The notes beneath the pieces were generated by a model that saw only the letters and a program-made list of their open reading frames with translations, was not told the origin of the DNA and did not search any database. A stretch of 64,000 nucleotides of DNA from Diphasiastrum complanatum (lineage: Eukaryota; Streptophyta; Lycopodiopsida; Lycopodiales; Lycopodiaceae), in NCBI GenBank assembly GCA_029204225.1, contig CM055107.1, positions 49,096,546-49,160,545 of the forward strand, read 5' to 3'. Positions 10,127 through 22,000 of the stretch are shown piece after piece. Position 1 is the stretch's first letter. Each line of letters starts with the position of its first letter. A program made the position numbers and the translations under genes.

Positions 10127-13100
10127 ATCATGTTGCTCTCTATCCTCCATGAAAGATTTGAGGCATTCCATTGCTACTGCTGCAGTTGAGAACTATCATC
10201 GTTGACCATCCTCATAGTGCGAATACCACTCAGTTTTCAGTCGAGTTTCAGTTTATGGTGCGATCATTTGAAGAGACCATTGTTTCAGTACCTACATGAG
10301 CATGATTGAGTTAAGCAGCACCTATCGGGCCTAAGCAGACATCACTACTTTGATGTGTAACTGAGAGATTACCTTCAATCGATCTCTATGGGAGTGCTCA
10401 CCGTGCATTTAAGCAGTTGTATTATGAGTACTGGTCTGTACTGCTCTTACATCAGTTTTGAAGTATGGATTCTCAGTATACTATTATCTGTCTCTATATA
10501 GTGATGAGATAACTAAATTCATGATGACTCCTATCAAAGCACTGCTCCATATGTGCAGTTTTGAGTATAGACTTTTCAATGATTCTGAGGAAGTTCTGCA
10601 TGATGACTTTTACATATTCCTGCTAATCAAGTGCATTCCACAGACGTTTGAATACTGAATATCAAACATCGGTCTATGAGAGAGTGAGAGCTTTATTATC
10701 AGGCTACTAAAACCAGTGAGGAATCGCTATTAGCAATGGATATTCTGAGTGAGAATAATTCCAAATCCTGGGATTGATTTGAGCAAATGTTAACTCCATC
10801 ACTGATATGGGGACCCATTGAGAATGTACGTCTTATTATCGTGGAAGAGCCATCATTGAACTAGAGCTGTCATTGTTGTCTGCTATGGAGCAATCGAAGG
10901 ATGTTGTCTCTGTTGCTTTGTCGATTGAAACTTGCTAAACACAGTTTGTAGAAGACTGATGAGGAAGCTGATATCTAGCTGTCCATGAACTGCATGAGCT
11001 CACTTTGGATCCTGCACGACTATCAGTCATTCTAGCAACCAGTCTGCACTTAGGAGCAACACTTCTTGGTGTCTACAAGGTGAACTCCAGCAACACTACA
11101 CACTCCCGGAAGCCTAACCTTTGCATGATTGTTCTCTGATTTCCTGCGGACTGGAGCTGGAAGAGACCTGAGAAGAGAACCTCACATGTAAGTTTCCTCA
11201 TTTTGTTCTCACACTCTGCTAACTGCGTATTCAATCTATGATAGATGATGCAATTGTGTATGTCATAGAAGTCGCAGCAGTGATTACAGCTTCATATTGA
11301 AAAATCTTTAATGCATATTGTTTTCTTCCATGTCTTCATAAAGAAAGATTATAGCATGTGCTAAAAGAACTCTTAGATAGTGTATTGTTATGTCTCAGGA
11401 GAAAGTTAAATGCAGGATAGTTGTGATTTGAGGTGATGATAGTTTTAGACTCTACCAGAATTGCTAGTTTGCTCAGAATGATTGCTTTTTGTCTAAATGC
11501 ATGGAGAAAGCCTTTAAGGAATGTTGCTTGAGTGAATGTGATGAGTGAATTAAGCAAGTCATCCTCGTCTCCTTGGAACAAAGGAGTGAGGCTAAGCTCA
11601 CTCTAGTTGGAACACACTACATGAGTTAAGAACAAACCTATTGTCGGTCTTCATCTAGAACCACAATAGTCAAGATAACCCGTTGCAACACACGGTTCTT
11701 GACTATTCACTATCAGCCATCTACACACCAAGATGGTCTGGGAATTGCACGCTACACTTGAACAGCTCCCATGACTATTTAGATGGAAGGGGTGTACTTA
11801 ACGAATACTTTGGGAAAGGGTCATATAATACAGCCATCATTCACTACCTAATGACAATAAGCATCGAGAATGTTTCATCCAAGCCCTCCCATTGGTCCTA
11901 ATATTCCGGACACCGCTACACCTTATTTGTATATCACAGTCCTTCTAGGCCTAAAAATAATGTACCAACAACGGATTGTGTCCATCTTTAGTGCTACTAG
12001 TTTAGCAGAGTTCCTAGCAACTCCAGAGCCCTGCATATGACCACTGCTAGATTATGGTAGGACTAGGGATGTTTGTATTCTGATCCTCTTCTAGAAATGT
12101 TAGAAGCCCACACATGCAGAGGTTTATGTGAATGATTATTGATTGAGGAGTGTTAGTTATATTGAGAGCTTGACATGTCAGAGAAGCAGTCAACTATTAT
12201 ATGGCCTACACCTCAAACCCAAGGAGGTATTGCCCCGTAGTCAAAATAATCGGATGGGCTTCACTAGAACCGATATCATTAGACACCACCATTGGAATTT
12301 TAACGCGTGGAAAACCTCTATTAGCTATAGAGGTATGGCTTGGTCAATAGAACATGTCAGAGATCCCCTAGTTAGTTTTGTGTTTGAGACGTGTACGACC
12401 ATTATCGTAACAGCACGACACTTAACACATAGTGGTGTTGTATCCTGTTATGTGTTTTTGCCTTAGCTTTGATCCCCTGAGTGGGAAATGCCGTAACATT
12501 TTTGGTGCATCTACCAGGAGTGGCTTGATAAGGGACTATTGTTTCGAAAGTAGTTATCATACAAATGGAATGTCCTAAGAATTTGCTAAATTGAATGAGT
12601 ACGTTGTTTAGACCGTCAGCCGCACATGTAACATTTTTGGTGCGTCTGTCGGGAGTGGTTTGATAAGGGAATATTGCTTGAAGCGTAGTGATACTATCAA
12701 TGGTCTACAAATTTCATGTGTCTGTGAGTGCAAGTGTTGAGAATCATTCTATTGTTTAGACCGTCAGACGCACACGTAACATTTTTGCTGCGTCTGTCGG
12801 GAGTGGCTTGATAAGGGAATATTGCTTGAAGGGTAGTCATACTATCAATGGTCTACAAATTTCATGTGTCGGAGATCGCAAGTGTTGCGAATGATTTTGT
12901 TGTTTAGACCATCAGACGCACACGTAACATTTTTGGTGCGTCTGCCAGGAGCTACTTGGAAGTGGTCATTGATTGCTTGAAAGAAGGTTGTTGTCTCTCT
13001 AAGAAATGAGATCATTATCTATTGTTGTGAGAAGTGATTTGGATTGTCTAGAAACACCATACTGCTTGAAGATAGACCGTTTTGAGGAATTATCCATTGG

Positions 13101-13700
13101 GGAAGATCTTTTCTTCATTGTATCGATGAACTGAGATAGATTGAAAGATGCAAATCAATTACTCGTATTAGCTCTGAAATAGGCTCCAAGACTAGAAGAA
13201 AAACTTTGTGTTGTTAGGTGCTTATTGTCTTTCCACGAAACCAGTCGACAAGCCTAGGAGCCTCTGAGCGCGTTGTGTTAAAGCTGGAGTGCAACACCTC
13301 ACTTCCAAGTTAGGAAATGTCCTCTGAGGGCTCTATTTGAGCTAGTAGAGAGACAATTGCCTTGAAGATAGATGGAAGTAACAATACTAATGGTACACAA
13401 ATTTCCTGTGTTAAGAATGATTCTGTTGTTTAAACCGTCAACTACACACCAAAAAGGAATTGTCCTATTGAGTTGATTGATTTCATTTCTGAGATACCCA
13501 CACTATATCTTACTAATGAGATGAGAGAAGTTACCACGTCTTGTTGAGATACCATACACATACCCAATGCGCTGGCTACCTTCAGATCTCGGATGAAACC
13601 TAAACTTCACAAGATGGTACAATATGACTTTTTCCATAAAACAACGAGTTAAGATCAGACCATGAGTCGTGTAAACAACCATAGTTGAGTATTATCTGGT
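10127..13700. repeat. Block V, copy A (array to gagI)
   Basis: Non-coding or decayed sequence between the array and gagI, repeated at 23549-27135, 28525-31152 (partial, tandem copy), 58860-62446 and, shortened, in 37756-38815. Short frames such as 10458-10658, 11683-11901 and 12143-12466 have no recognisable domain and are not consistently kept open (the copy-A frames differ from B and C). The notable content is the 148-bp hairpin repeat near 12490-12960. Confidence 0.75.
12490..12960. repeat. 148-bp tandem repeat with phased hairpins, copy A
   Basis: The core CAGACGCAC - 14 nt - GTGCGTCTG recurs with left arms at 12617, 12765 and 12913, exactly 148 bp apart; a fourth, half-degenerate core lies near 12492-12530. 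Arms are perfectly complementary in the 12913 copy. The first has CAGCCGCAC and the middle one CTGCGTCTG in copy A. Between arms lies ACGTAACATTTTTG, so each right arm reads TTTTTGGTGCGTCTG, resembling the TGG-initiated primer-binding sites of plant gypsy elements. Equivalent blocks: 25912-26382, 29929-30399, 61223-61693. Confidence 0.8.
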
Positions 13701-13714
13701 AGACAAAATACTAC

Positions 13715-15117
13715 GTGGGATCAGTCAGCATAGGATCACTACCGTGGAAGCACTTGGATGAAGAAATACGACCACCATCTTTGAGTATTTTACTGACTCC
13801 TAAGACGAAAGGACTTAGGAAGCCATGGCCTCACCCTGAGATAGTAGAGACTAAAACCCTATATGAAGATGAGATAAATGATCCAGGAGATGAGAGAGAA
13901 GAAGGGGAATCGCCCGAGAAACATTTGTATATATTTTTAGATATTATTCCAGAAACCCCTCCATTGGCAGCCTCTGAGGTTAAACCTATAAGCATGGCAG
14001 GAAGACCGACTGAGCCGTTATTAATCCTTGTCACCATAGGAGAGTTACCAAAGCTCAAAGGAGCGATTCCTGAGTATCATGGAGCCCCATATGAAGATGA
14101 TAAGTTTCACATTTTGGACTACATGTCTCATTAATCGAATCATCGATCCCCACCACGAAATGTTGTTTTTCGCACTTACCTTGACTAGATCAGCAAGGAG
14201 ATGGTATTATAGCTTGCCTAGGAGATCTATTGAGACCACCGAAGAATTTATTAGACTATTTCTAATTGAGTATGCTCCACGTCGCACCCCCAATGGTTTG
14301 TTGTTTACAATCAGCTCACTTCAACAAGGTGCAGGTGAAACATTTCGTCAATATCATTGTAGACTAACTGAATTAACACAACAGGTAGATGCCATGGTGC
14401 AATTACCCCCCAGCTATTACTCACTTTCTTTCTGAGAGGCCTAAGAGATGACATACAACTTGTAGTATGTCAGAGTAGCCCTCCGACTTTAATGGAAGTC
14501 GTAAGTAAAGCTCTTGTAGTGGAGGATGCACAGATTGCCATCACACATGCATCAAACACATCTAGAGCTGTGAATAGCATAAACTTTGGAACGGATGTGT
14601 GGGAGCATAATACATTTGAAGGAAATCAAGTCCACAACAATCCCCAGCCATTACAAGAGCGAAGACCTCTAGCAGCAATGCCAGAACCACAGCCACCACC
14701 CAGACTTTTAGAATTGATGCCACCTAATACTAGAAGGCAAGTTTTTGGCCCAGAAAAGGGATATGAGAGTACTGGATCTAATTTTGGTCTAGATGACATG
14801 AAAGAGATGCTCAAAGGATACACGGATGTCATGAATGAGAATATGTCAACATTAGCTTCAGATGTGAACCTTTTAAAGCGACAACAGAATTTGTTAGGCC
14901 AAAGGAAACCATTTGACCAACCACTAGGTATACTATGTCGATTCTGCCAAGGAAACCACTTGAATAGAAACTGTCCTAACACAGTTTGTGCTATTTCCAA
15001 AAAATACTGGTCACCAGGAAGATAGATGTTGGGCTCGAAGAGAAGCCTTAGTGGCGCCTAATCTAAGACCAGGACCTGTGAATCATAGATCACAAGATGA
15101 AAGAGTAGTTGACACCC
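13715..15117 (+). pseudogene. gag: gagI, copy A: Ty3/gypsy-type Gag with frameshifts
   Basis: Gag would form the retroelement particle and bind its RNA. The N-terminal frame (13715-14134) leads into a Retrotrans_gag-like core at about 14108-14435 with hallmarks ARRWYYSLP, SIETTEEFIRLFL and GAGETFRQY, followed by FLRGLRDDIQL, a proline-rich linker and a nucleocapsid knuckle. The core is in a different frame from both flanks, so there are two compensating frameshifts, near 14130 and 14425. The first knuckle is CRFCQGNHLNRNC (CX2CX3HX4C, one residue shorter than usual). The second is split by an extra A in a run near 15000 and has lost a cysteine (TCC for TGC). Copy A has the longest N-terminal frame: B, B2 and C lack one A near 27275. 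Not functional as it stands. Confidence 0.85.
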
Positions 15118-15667
15118 CCACGAAATGATGTTTTTCGCACTTACCTTGACTAGATTAGTGAGGAGATGGTATGATAGCTTGCCTAGGAGATCTATTGAGA
15201 CCACGGAAGAATTTCTTAGACTGTTTCTACTTGAGTATGCTCCACGTCGCACCCTCGATGGTTTGTTGTTTATAATCAGCTTACTTCAACAAGGTGAAGG
15301 TGAAACATTTCGTCAATATCATCGTAGATTAATTGAATTAACATGGCAGGTAGATGCCATGGTGCAATTACCCCCCAACTATTACTCACTTTCTTTCTGA
15401 GAGGCCTAAGAGATGACATACAACTTGTAGTATGTTAGAGTAGCCCTCAAACTTTAATGGAAGTCGTAAGTAAAGCTCTTGTAGTGGAGGATGCATAGAT
15501 TGCCATCACACATGCATCAAACATATCTAGAGTTGTGAATAGCATAAACTTTGGAACGGATGTGTGGGAGCATAATACATTTGAAGGAAATCAAGTCCAC
15601 AACAATCCCCAGCCATTACAAGAGCGAAGACCTCTAGCAGCAATGCCAGAACCACAGCCACCACCCA
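15118..15667 (+). pseudogene. gag: gagII, partial copy at the end of A
   Basis: A second Gag core follows gagI directly. The open part 15125-15400 has RRWYDSLPRRSIETTEEF and GEGETFRQYHRRLIEL, close to but distinct from gagI (IISLLQQGEGE against TISSLQQGAGE). It lacks the N-terminus, being joined to gagI at a run of C's near 15118. Downstream it has stops at the VVC*S position and in DA*IA. It ends at 15667 mid-gene, where copy B begins. The gagI-gagII join is the same as in the block at 38816-39790. Confidence 0.85.
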
Positions 15668-15833
15668 GGAGCTGCCAGAAAAAAACCGATCGTCATTAAG
15701 ACTTCGAGAGTCCGAGCCGTGGTTAAAACTCTCTTGGCAGCTAGTGACAAGGCCGGCAGGCATGACCATCCCGTGCACCAAATACAAAGAGCACGCTCCA
15801 GTTACTTCAAGCTATGTTGTAAAATTCCGTTAG
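15668..15833. repeat. 166-bp leader shared only by copies B and C
   Basis: Identical in kind to 53255-53420. At C it continues smoothly into upstream DNA; here it abuts gagII abruptly after CCACCCAG. It is less AT-rich than its surroundings and contains AGCTGCCA and TGGCAGCT in inverted orientation about 60 bp apart. An open frame on the plus strand (GAARKKPIVIKTSRVRAVV) spans it, but I do not recognise it. Confidence 0.7.
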
Positions 15834-18800
15834 ACACAAACAAAATACAGAGTAAAATTTAAACCATGAAAAAATATCTCAACCAAAGCTCACTTACTAT
15901 TCAAACATTTACACAAGCTCTACGAATAAGTTTGATGCACAATATTCTGAAAACTATACATTTAAAATACAATATCAAAATTAGTCAAACAAACTTTTTT
16001 TTGGCTACCTTAACTTTTACGTGATCTTTTGGTAATCTCACCAGATCTTTTTTCTCTCAACATTGCCATCATTTTTGAGCTCGTCTGAAAAGAAACATAC
16101 TATAAAGGTATATACATAACATGTACAAAAAACAGTTCTTAGATAAAAGATGATCATACATACCTTGCAAGCTCGCATACTTCTTTCAATTAATCTTTTA
16201 TTTTGCATAACAAGTACTTGAATATTGTGTTGTTGAAGATTAGTGATCTCGCCCCTCTCTATATCGTCTGTACCTAGTATAACTTTAAACATCACACAAG
16301 GGCAACTAGCTACTTCTGATGGTTGAAAACAAACAAGTGATCTCTCCTCTTTGTATCGTCTGTAGCTAGTATAGCTTAAAACATCACTCAAGGGCAACTA
16401 GCTATTTCCAATGGTCGAAAACAAACAAGCTAATTTCAACCTCCACTAGAAAAATTCTGGGATGTTTTCCAAATGCTGTTTGTGGAAGCAAAAATTTGAT
16501 CAATTTATTACCAGCACTGAATTTGCATGAAAAAGGACATTTAGTACTCACTTGAAAGTGATTTGAAATATTCTATTTGAGATCGATCGGCTCGGTGAAC
16601 TTGTTGTTGACAACTTGGATTTTTATATCAAATTATCAATCACTTCAAATAATTATTTTTTAACTCGGAATTAGCTATTCAATGTCCTCTCCCATTGAGA
16701 TGCATTTTTTATATGTGATTTCAATTACAGCTTCATTTCCTATGGCTAAGCTAGTTATGATACCAATTGATTTATTTTGTCTCAACAAATACTTAATTTG
16801 GTCACAATTTTAGATTTCACTCTTGAATGTCTCATATGTGTGGGCAATTTGCATTCGAACCCATGCTCTCCCAAAGGGGATAGGGAGTCTATCCAATTCA
16901 CAACTTGTTGAAAGACACAATTCTGGATTTTAGAGCAAGACGACTTACCAATATAGACATTTACTCTAAAGCTAATACATTTGATTGATCAAATTATTTG
17001 GTGCCAGTGTTTTTTATGTGCAGTTTAAAAACATTATTTTCCTTAGGCTACTTTCTCAAAGTGACCATAATATCATCCCAAACATCAGCAATCCAAATTG
17101 CATCCTTGAGAAATAATGATGGCACTCATTTTCATAATAGGCCTATGATAAACTACAATCTCTAAAGAGTGGCACACATATAAATTATTCAGAGCTTGAG
17201 AGTAACCAAAATGAAGAAGTGGAAGTGTTATATTCAAGCCTAAAAATATATACATATTTTTGGGACAATCTGTTGCAATAACATGGCATTGGTAACTATG
17301 AAAACCTCCAAAACTAGACATTTCTAATACAAAAGTTTGCAGTCAATGTCTTCTCATGAAGAAGGCGATACAAAAATTCAATGTGCTAAGTTTGTAGATG
17401 ATACACCTAGGTGTCTAGAAATTGAGTCCTATTTTGAACCTGATTATAAATTGTGGTCTCTTTCTCTATCTCGTTCTTGCTAAATCTTATTCTCTCCTAA
17501 GATTTTTCCCAACGATATTGCTTCACCGAGTTGTGTTGATGAACGCCTTGTTCTCAACTTCTAAAATGGGCTACACAACCATGTTATGCTTACTATTAGA
17601 AAATATGAGATTCTCATTTCCTTCATGGAACGTATAACCAGTAGTTAACCTTTGACCGTCATGTTGCTTCCTAGTCAACAAAATTGTTTTTACTTGGGCT
17701 ACTTATTTTCACTAACATACAATGAACCGTTGAGATTTACTATTGACATACCACCAAACATTCATCATTTACTTGAAAGAGACACAACTTACATATCTAT
17801 CCAGACTCTGGAAAAAAAGTGAGCAACAAACACATTCGATCGTTTAAAGAGCAAATATCCACAATCACTCATACACATAAGCACCAAAGTATTTGCTTAC
17901 AGAACTATCCTTATTAAAATTAGGTGTACAGCAGCTCTTTATAGTCTTGTGACTGTAGATAACCATTTAACTATCATAGCTACTGTAACTACTAAATTCT
18001 CGGATTTGGATAATTTTCGACCTTGGATCGGATCGGATCGGGTCTACAAATTCCGATCCAGTGGAAATCCGATCCTTAGTAAAAATCGATCTAGTCAAGA
18101 GTCCAAAATACTAAAACTTCCAAAACAATTAAACTATTCATTACTTCGGGAAAGCAACTATATATAATCAAAGCTTTAAAGAAATAAAAACTTAAAAACT
18201 TGTCATGTGACTAAATCATGTCATCACAAGCACATATTCCGATAGCTATTCCGATGGCTAATTTTGTATTCATCAGATGATTTAGGGTGTTGTGCTTTGT
18301 TGTAGATCCACATATTTTGTTGTACTAGATTTTCAGCTGGTCGGAGTGGTCATCGGAATACGCGGATTTCTTTGATTCAGTTTAGCGTCTCCGATTTCGA
18401 TGGCTTCCGAAGCCAATTCATTCCAAGTAGTAGATCCAAGATCTTTTATAGTATCTATATTAGTGTTTTTGTTGTAGATCCAAATATATTGTTGCAGATT
18501 TAGATTTCTTGAAGGTTGGAATAGGCGGATGTCTTTGATTGAATATATCGTCCCCTATTCTGATAGCTATTTCGAAGCTAGTTCATTTCAGTATATTGTA
18601 GGTCCAAGTTTTTGGATAGTATCTATATTAGTTTTATTTAATATAGACCCAGATCGAGTACATTTTTTAGATCTACGCATCTTTGTTATTTTTCATGTAG
18701 ATTTAGTTTTTGCTTTGAGTGGATTTAGTTTTTTCAGATTTTTTTTGCAAAAGTTTAGATTTTTGCAAGAATTTTTTTTGTGGTGATATACTTGAGAGCT

Positions 18801-19000
18801 TCATTATTGGTTTTTGTTTTGCTAGTTTGTTTGATGATTTCTATGCCGATGACCATCAGAGCAGTTGAGATGCACATTTGGTAGCAAATCCCAGGTATTG
18901 ACTGGGTCGAAATGGAAGTCGAAATGCATGATGCTATTTTCAACAATATACCAATGTCTATTCTTACGTTTGTTCCAACCTTAAGGCTTTATTGTTTTAT
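15834..19000. repeat. Block U, copy B
   Basis: Corresponds to 1345-4512 and 53421-56587 with the same internal repeats. One nucleotide is lost in TGTC.TCATATG near 16830 relative to copy A. No additional content. Confidence 0.85.
16014..16397 (-). pseudogene. Antisense spliced-gene remnant in block U, copy B
   Basis: Same exon - GTATGT...TTTTCAG intron - exon structure as at 1525-1908, with a few substitutions. The following intron is cut at 15834, so the next two exons seen in the left flank are missing. This makes the copy non-functional as a gene regardless of its frame. Confidence 0.35.
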
Positions 19001-22000
19001 AAAAGCCGAATGAGAAACACCATCACGAAAAAATTGGGCACTACAAGTATCAAATATCACACTAGGACAATGGGCCACGGGACCAAAATGGGCAAAACCT
19101 TCATACTTAAGGAAGTCCCTAAATGCATAAGGGCTACCCAAAGATCAATTATCAAGAAGGACTAGAAAAATGTCAAAGACCGTCTGAATTTAAGAGGATG
19201 CCGACAAAATGTGAAATACCGGGCATAAGACCTTGACTCATGTTTACAAATGGGACATTTCTATTGGATGAGAACATTGACCCACATGGGCCATGTACTT
19301 TGGTCATGTATGCCCATGTGGCCCTATCCACACTCTTCAATGCCATTTCAGAGTCCACATGGCACAAGGCCAAAAAGTCTTAATGAACCCTTGAAAATGA
19401 AATGTTGAATGGTCAAAGGATAGGATGAAATGAAAAATTGAAAGGTTGGGCCGTCATCCGTTCACAGATATACATTCATGGCCAGCCTCACGCAAACGGA
19501 ACCAGATCGAGAACCAGCTCTATTTTTTCATATCATTATGCTTTCATGTTTGTTTTATTGCGTAGCCTTGCAGAGGTGCGATGGTGATATTCCTTCTTTA
19601 CGTAATTTGTTGAGGGTGATGGAGACCAACTTTCCTTTCATGAGAGCCAAAAGGATTGTGGAACTGATCGTTGTGTTTGAGAATTTCTTGAGTTGATCTA
19701 TCAAAATCACTATCGCGGAGCTAACACATATCAAAGATGAAGAGTGTGGTAGATTTCAATGTGTTCATGGAAAGATATGTAGCTGAAAGCATCTCATTTA
19801 CTTTGAGTAACGTTAGTATTGTTGAATATCATGTTTCTGAGAGTATTGATCACCCAAGTACGTAAGAGCTTCAGGGGAATGGTACTTTGATTATGAGAAC
19901 AATGGATTAACGGTTAAGTCTACTCCTGCTCAAGAGCTGATATGGGCAGAGGCTCAGAGCTCCAAATTTTGATTGACCAGCGTTGCTACATTAACTACTT
20001 TGATTAAGATTTGTGGAGGCTACTTACTGAGCAATTGATGCAGATCATGATCATTGACGGACGGGATAGGGAGATAAATCCTAGCTGACAACGTGAGCAT
20101 CCTCTAAATGTGCGTTGACTCACAAAAGTATCATGTATAAAAGTCGAATGAGAAACACCATCACCAAAAAATTGGGCACTACAAGTACCAAATATCACAC
20201 TAGGACAATGGGCCACGGGACCAAAATGGGCAAAACCTTCATACTTAAGGAAGTACCTAAATGCATAAGGGCCACCCAAAGATCAATTATCAAGAAGGAC
20301 TAGAAAAATGTCAATTACCGTCTGAATTTAAGAGGATGCCGACAAAATGTGAAATACCGGGCATAAGACCTTGACTCATGTTTACAAATGGGACATTTCT
20401 ATTGGATGAGAACATTGACCCACATGGGCCATGTACTTTGGTCATGTATGCCCATGTGGCCCTATCCACACTCTTCAATGCCATTTCAGAGTCCACATGG
20501 CACAAGGCCAAAAAGTCTTAATGAACCCTTGAAAATGAAATGTTGAATGGTCAAAGGATAGGATGAAATGAAAAATTGAAAGGTTGGGCCGTCATCCGTT
20601 CACAGATATACATTCATGGCCAGCCTCACGCAAACGGAACCAGATCGAGAACCAGCTCTATTTTTTCATATCATTATGCTTTCATGTTTGTTTTATTGCG
20701 TAGCCTTGCAGAGGTGCGATGGTGATATTCCTTCTTTACGTAATTTGTTGAGGGTGATGGAGACCAACTTTCCTTTCATGAGAGCCAAAAGGATTGTGGA
20801 ACTGATCGTTGTGTTTGAGAATTTCTTGAGTTGATCTATCAAAATCACTATCGCGGAGCTAACACATATCAAAGATGAAGAGTGTGGTAGATTTCAATGT
20901 GTTCATGGAAAGATATGTAGCTGAAAGCATCTCATTTACTTTGAGTAACGTTAGTATTGTTGAATATCATGTTTCTGAGAGTATTGATCACCCAAGTACG
21001 TAAGAGCTTCAGGGGAATGGTACTTTGATTATGAGAACAATGGATTAACGGTTAAGTCTACTCCTGCTCAAGAGCTGATATGGGCAGAGGCTCAGAGCTC
21101 CAAATTTTGATTGACCAGCGTTGCTACATTAACTACTTTGATTAAGATTTGTGGAGGCTACTTACTGAGCAATTGATGCAGATCATGATCATTGACGGAC
21201 GGGATAGGGAGATAAATCCTAGCTGACAACGTGAGCATCCTCTAAATGTGCGTTGACTCACAAAAGTATCATGTATAAAAGTCGAATGAGAAACACCATC
21301 ACCAAAAAATTGGGCACTACAAGTACCAAATATCACACTAGGACAATGGGCCACGGGACCAAAATGGGCAAAACCTTCATACTTAAGGAAGTACCTAAAT
21401 GCATAAGGGCCACCCAAAGATCAATTATCAAGAAGGACTAGAAAAATGTCAATTACCGTCTGAATTTAAGAGGATGCCGACAAAATGTGAAATACCGGGC
21501 ATAAGACCTTGACTCATGTTTACAAATGGGACATTTCTATTGGATGAGAACATTGACCCACATGGGCCATGTACTTTGGTCATGTATGCCCATGTGGCCC
21601 TATCCACACTCTTCAATGCCATTTCAGAGTCCACATGGCACAAGGCCAAAAAGTCTTAATGAACCCTTGAAAATGAAATGTTGAATGGTCAAAGGATAGG
21701 ATGAAATGAAAAATTGAAAGGTTGGGCCGTCATCCGTTCACAGATATACATTCATGGCCAGCCTCACGCAAACGGAACCAGATCGAGAACCAGCTCTATT
21801 TTTTCATATCATTATGCTTTCATGTTTGTTTTATTGCGTAGCCTTGCAGAGGTGCGATGGTGATATTCCTTCTTTACGTAATTTGTTGAGGGTGATGGAG
21901 ACCAACTTTCCTTTCATGAGAGCCGAAAGGATTGTGGAACTGATCGTTGTGTTTGAGAATTTCTTGAGTTGATCTATCAAAATCACTATCGCGGAGCTAA

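Larger units (their letters stand above)
1345..15667. repeat. Long repeat, copy A (U - five-unit array - V - gagI - partial gagII)
   Basis: Matches copy B (from 15834) and copy C (from 53421) in the same order and orientation, with scattered substitutions of roughly a percent by eye. The offset to B is about 14488 through block U and 13421 through V and gag; the difference reflects array length and a 68-bp deletion. It ends in the middle of gagII at 15667, where the sequence switches directly to the start of copy B. Confidence 0.9.

Noticed and set aside
12627-12660. Block V hairpin arms as the definite primer-binding site with an LTR ending at TAACA
   Set aside because: No second copy of the sequence upstream of it exists at the 3' side of the elements; the candidate LTRs at 35613 and 42283 have better paired ends. 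Kept only as a resemblance.
14626-15000. Minus-strand 124- to 172-codon frames opposite gagI and gagII
   Set aside because: Shadows of the Gag 3' frame: the plus strand encodes the recognisable proline-rich linker and zinc knuckle.
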